From assembly GCA_016787785.1 (NCBI GenBank), contig JAEUTO010000011.1, forward strand, positions 372,001 to 436,000: a DNA stretch of 64,000 nt. The letters are read 5' to 3'. Source of the DNA: Bacteroidia bacterium (lineage in GTDB: Bacteria > Bacteroidota > Bacteroidia > B-17B0 > Aurantibacillaceae). This document shows, piece after piece, positions 63,512 through 64,000 of this stretch; positions within the stretch are counted from its first letter, which is position 1; the number at the start of each line of letters is the position of its first letter. The notes under the pieces are model-generated. The model was not told the origin of the DNA, searched no databases, and worked only from the letters and a program-made list of their open reading frames with translations. The translations under genes were made by a program, and so were the position numbers.

Positions 63512-64000
63512 TTATTTATTTAAGAATAATGCAAAGGCCCCGTAACCAATTCCCAAACCAATAGTTCCACCAATTACAGATTTTATTTTTCGTCGCTGCC
63601 GTGCCACGCGTTCATAACCTAAAATGTAAGCATCGCTTTCAACGTAGGTAGGATTGCTAATGGTGTTATGTCTTATTCTTACTTTTGGTATACCGCTCAA
63701 AGCCATAAAACCATAGGGTAAAACCGGTCCGTAAAAAGTTCCTGTCAATCCACCAGCCACACCTGCAAAAAAAGAACCGATCAAACAACCTCTGGCCTTA
63801 AAGCCCTTACGCGCATCATTTTCACCTTTCATATACATCCACATTTCATCGCGGGTAAACCAATTGCTTAAAAGAGAATCTTGTTTATAATAATAACGTT
63901 TATCGCCATTTGCATAACGCACCATAAAAAGCTGGTCCCACTCATAATGAATTTTTTTGTTAGGCTTTTTAGGATTTACAATTGTTACTGCACCTAAAAG
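63512..64000 (-). CDS. Hypothetical protein with glycine-rich membrane helices (cut by window edge)
   Basis: An ATG at 63925 is present, but the frame stays open to the window edge and reads GAVTIVNPKKPNKKIHYEW upstream of it, so the start is outside. Two glycine-rich hydrophobic helices (GCLIGSFFAGVAGGLTGTF and IGGTIGLGIGYGAFALFL) frame a short loop. ANGDKRYYYKQDSLLSNWF resembles a small domain often found near the N-terminus of Bacteroidota hypothetical proteins. I do not recognise a family. It precedes the metalloprotease gene on the same strand by 10 bases. Confidence 0.6.
   Translation of the reverse strand, partial: LLGAVTIVNPKKPNKKIHYEWDQLFMVRYANGDKRYYYKQDSLLSNWFTRDEMWMYMKGENDARKGFKARGCLIGSFFAGVAGGLTGTFYGPVLPYGFMALSGIPKVRIRHNTISNPTYVESDAYILGYERVARQRRKIKSVIGGTIGLGIGYGAFALFLNK

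Noticed and set aside
1-64000. CRISPR arrays, insertion sequences, prophage or toxin-antitoxin loci
   Set aside because: No regularly spaced repeats, transposase, integrase or phage structural genes seen. The YwqK-like repeats at 13914 are sometimes labelled antitoxin, but no toxin gene is adjacent.

Overview
The window is 64 kb of chromosome from a Bacteroidota bacterium. The evidence is an AT-rich sequence with almost no Shine-Dalgarno sites, upstream elements of the Bacteroidetes form TAnnTTTG, secreted proteins with type IX secretion (T9SS) C-terminal domains of both type A and type B, an LptD outer-membrane protein, and several TPR or beta-propeller proteins fused to SpoIIE/PP2C phosphatases. 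The species cannot be named from this sequence. I see no insertion sequence, prophage, CRISPR array or plasmid gene.

Layout. 0-2.4 kb: the edge of a B12-binding radical SAM gene and a TPR/SpoIIE phosphatase gene divided by an in-frame stop. 2.5-6.9 kb: a two-gene translesion polymerase cassette (dinB and a short dnaE). 6.9-9.9 kb: four parS-like 16-mers around a methyltransferase gene and mnmG. 9.9-12.4 kb: a T9SS beta-helix protein, a redoxin-like protein and rpiB. 12.4-12.9 kb: a very AT-rich gap between diverging genes. 12.9-19.8 kb: nadA, then a MORN-repeat protein, a seven-PAS histidine kinase and a LytTR response regulator. 19.9-25.9 kb: radA, a second TPR/SpoIIE phosphatase, a dienelactone hydrolase, a SiaC-type phosphoprotein and an orphan helical protein. 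26-31.7 kb: a probable T9SS glycosidase and a propeller/SpoIIE sensor phosphatase. 31.7-36.7 kb: cell-wall amidase, lptD, two small genes and a MITE-like repeat. 36.7-40.7 kb: metH behind a promoter, a SAM-I riboswitch and an attenuator. 40.8-50.7 kb: two STAS-like proteins, purH, kup, a T9SS type B protein, an rRNA methyltransferase, a rhodanese, cysQ and tRNA-Arg(TCT). 50.8-64 kb: a glycosyltransferase fused to a phosphotransferase remnant, a DsbD pair, a compact SGNH hydrolase / epimerase-FAD fusion / GT4 operon, purT, an M43 metalloprotease and an edge-truncated gene.

How the genes fit together. Three SpoIIE-type phosphatases, a SiaC/DUF1987 protein and two STAS-like proteins suggest a partner-switching (Ser/Thr phosphorylation) signalling network. 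The parS cluster beside mnmG, together with diverging transcription around 12.4-12.9 kb, suggests the window lies near the chromosome origin. The least familiar system is the translationally coupled operon at 55.5-59.6 kb, in which a UDP-HexNAc 2-epimerase is fused directly to a two-nucleotide-site flavoprotein oxidoreductase.
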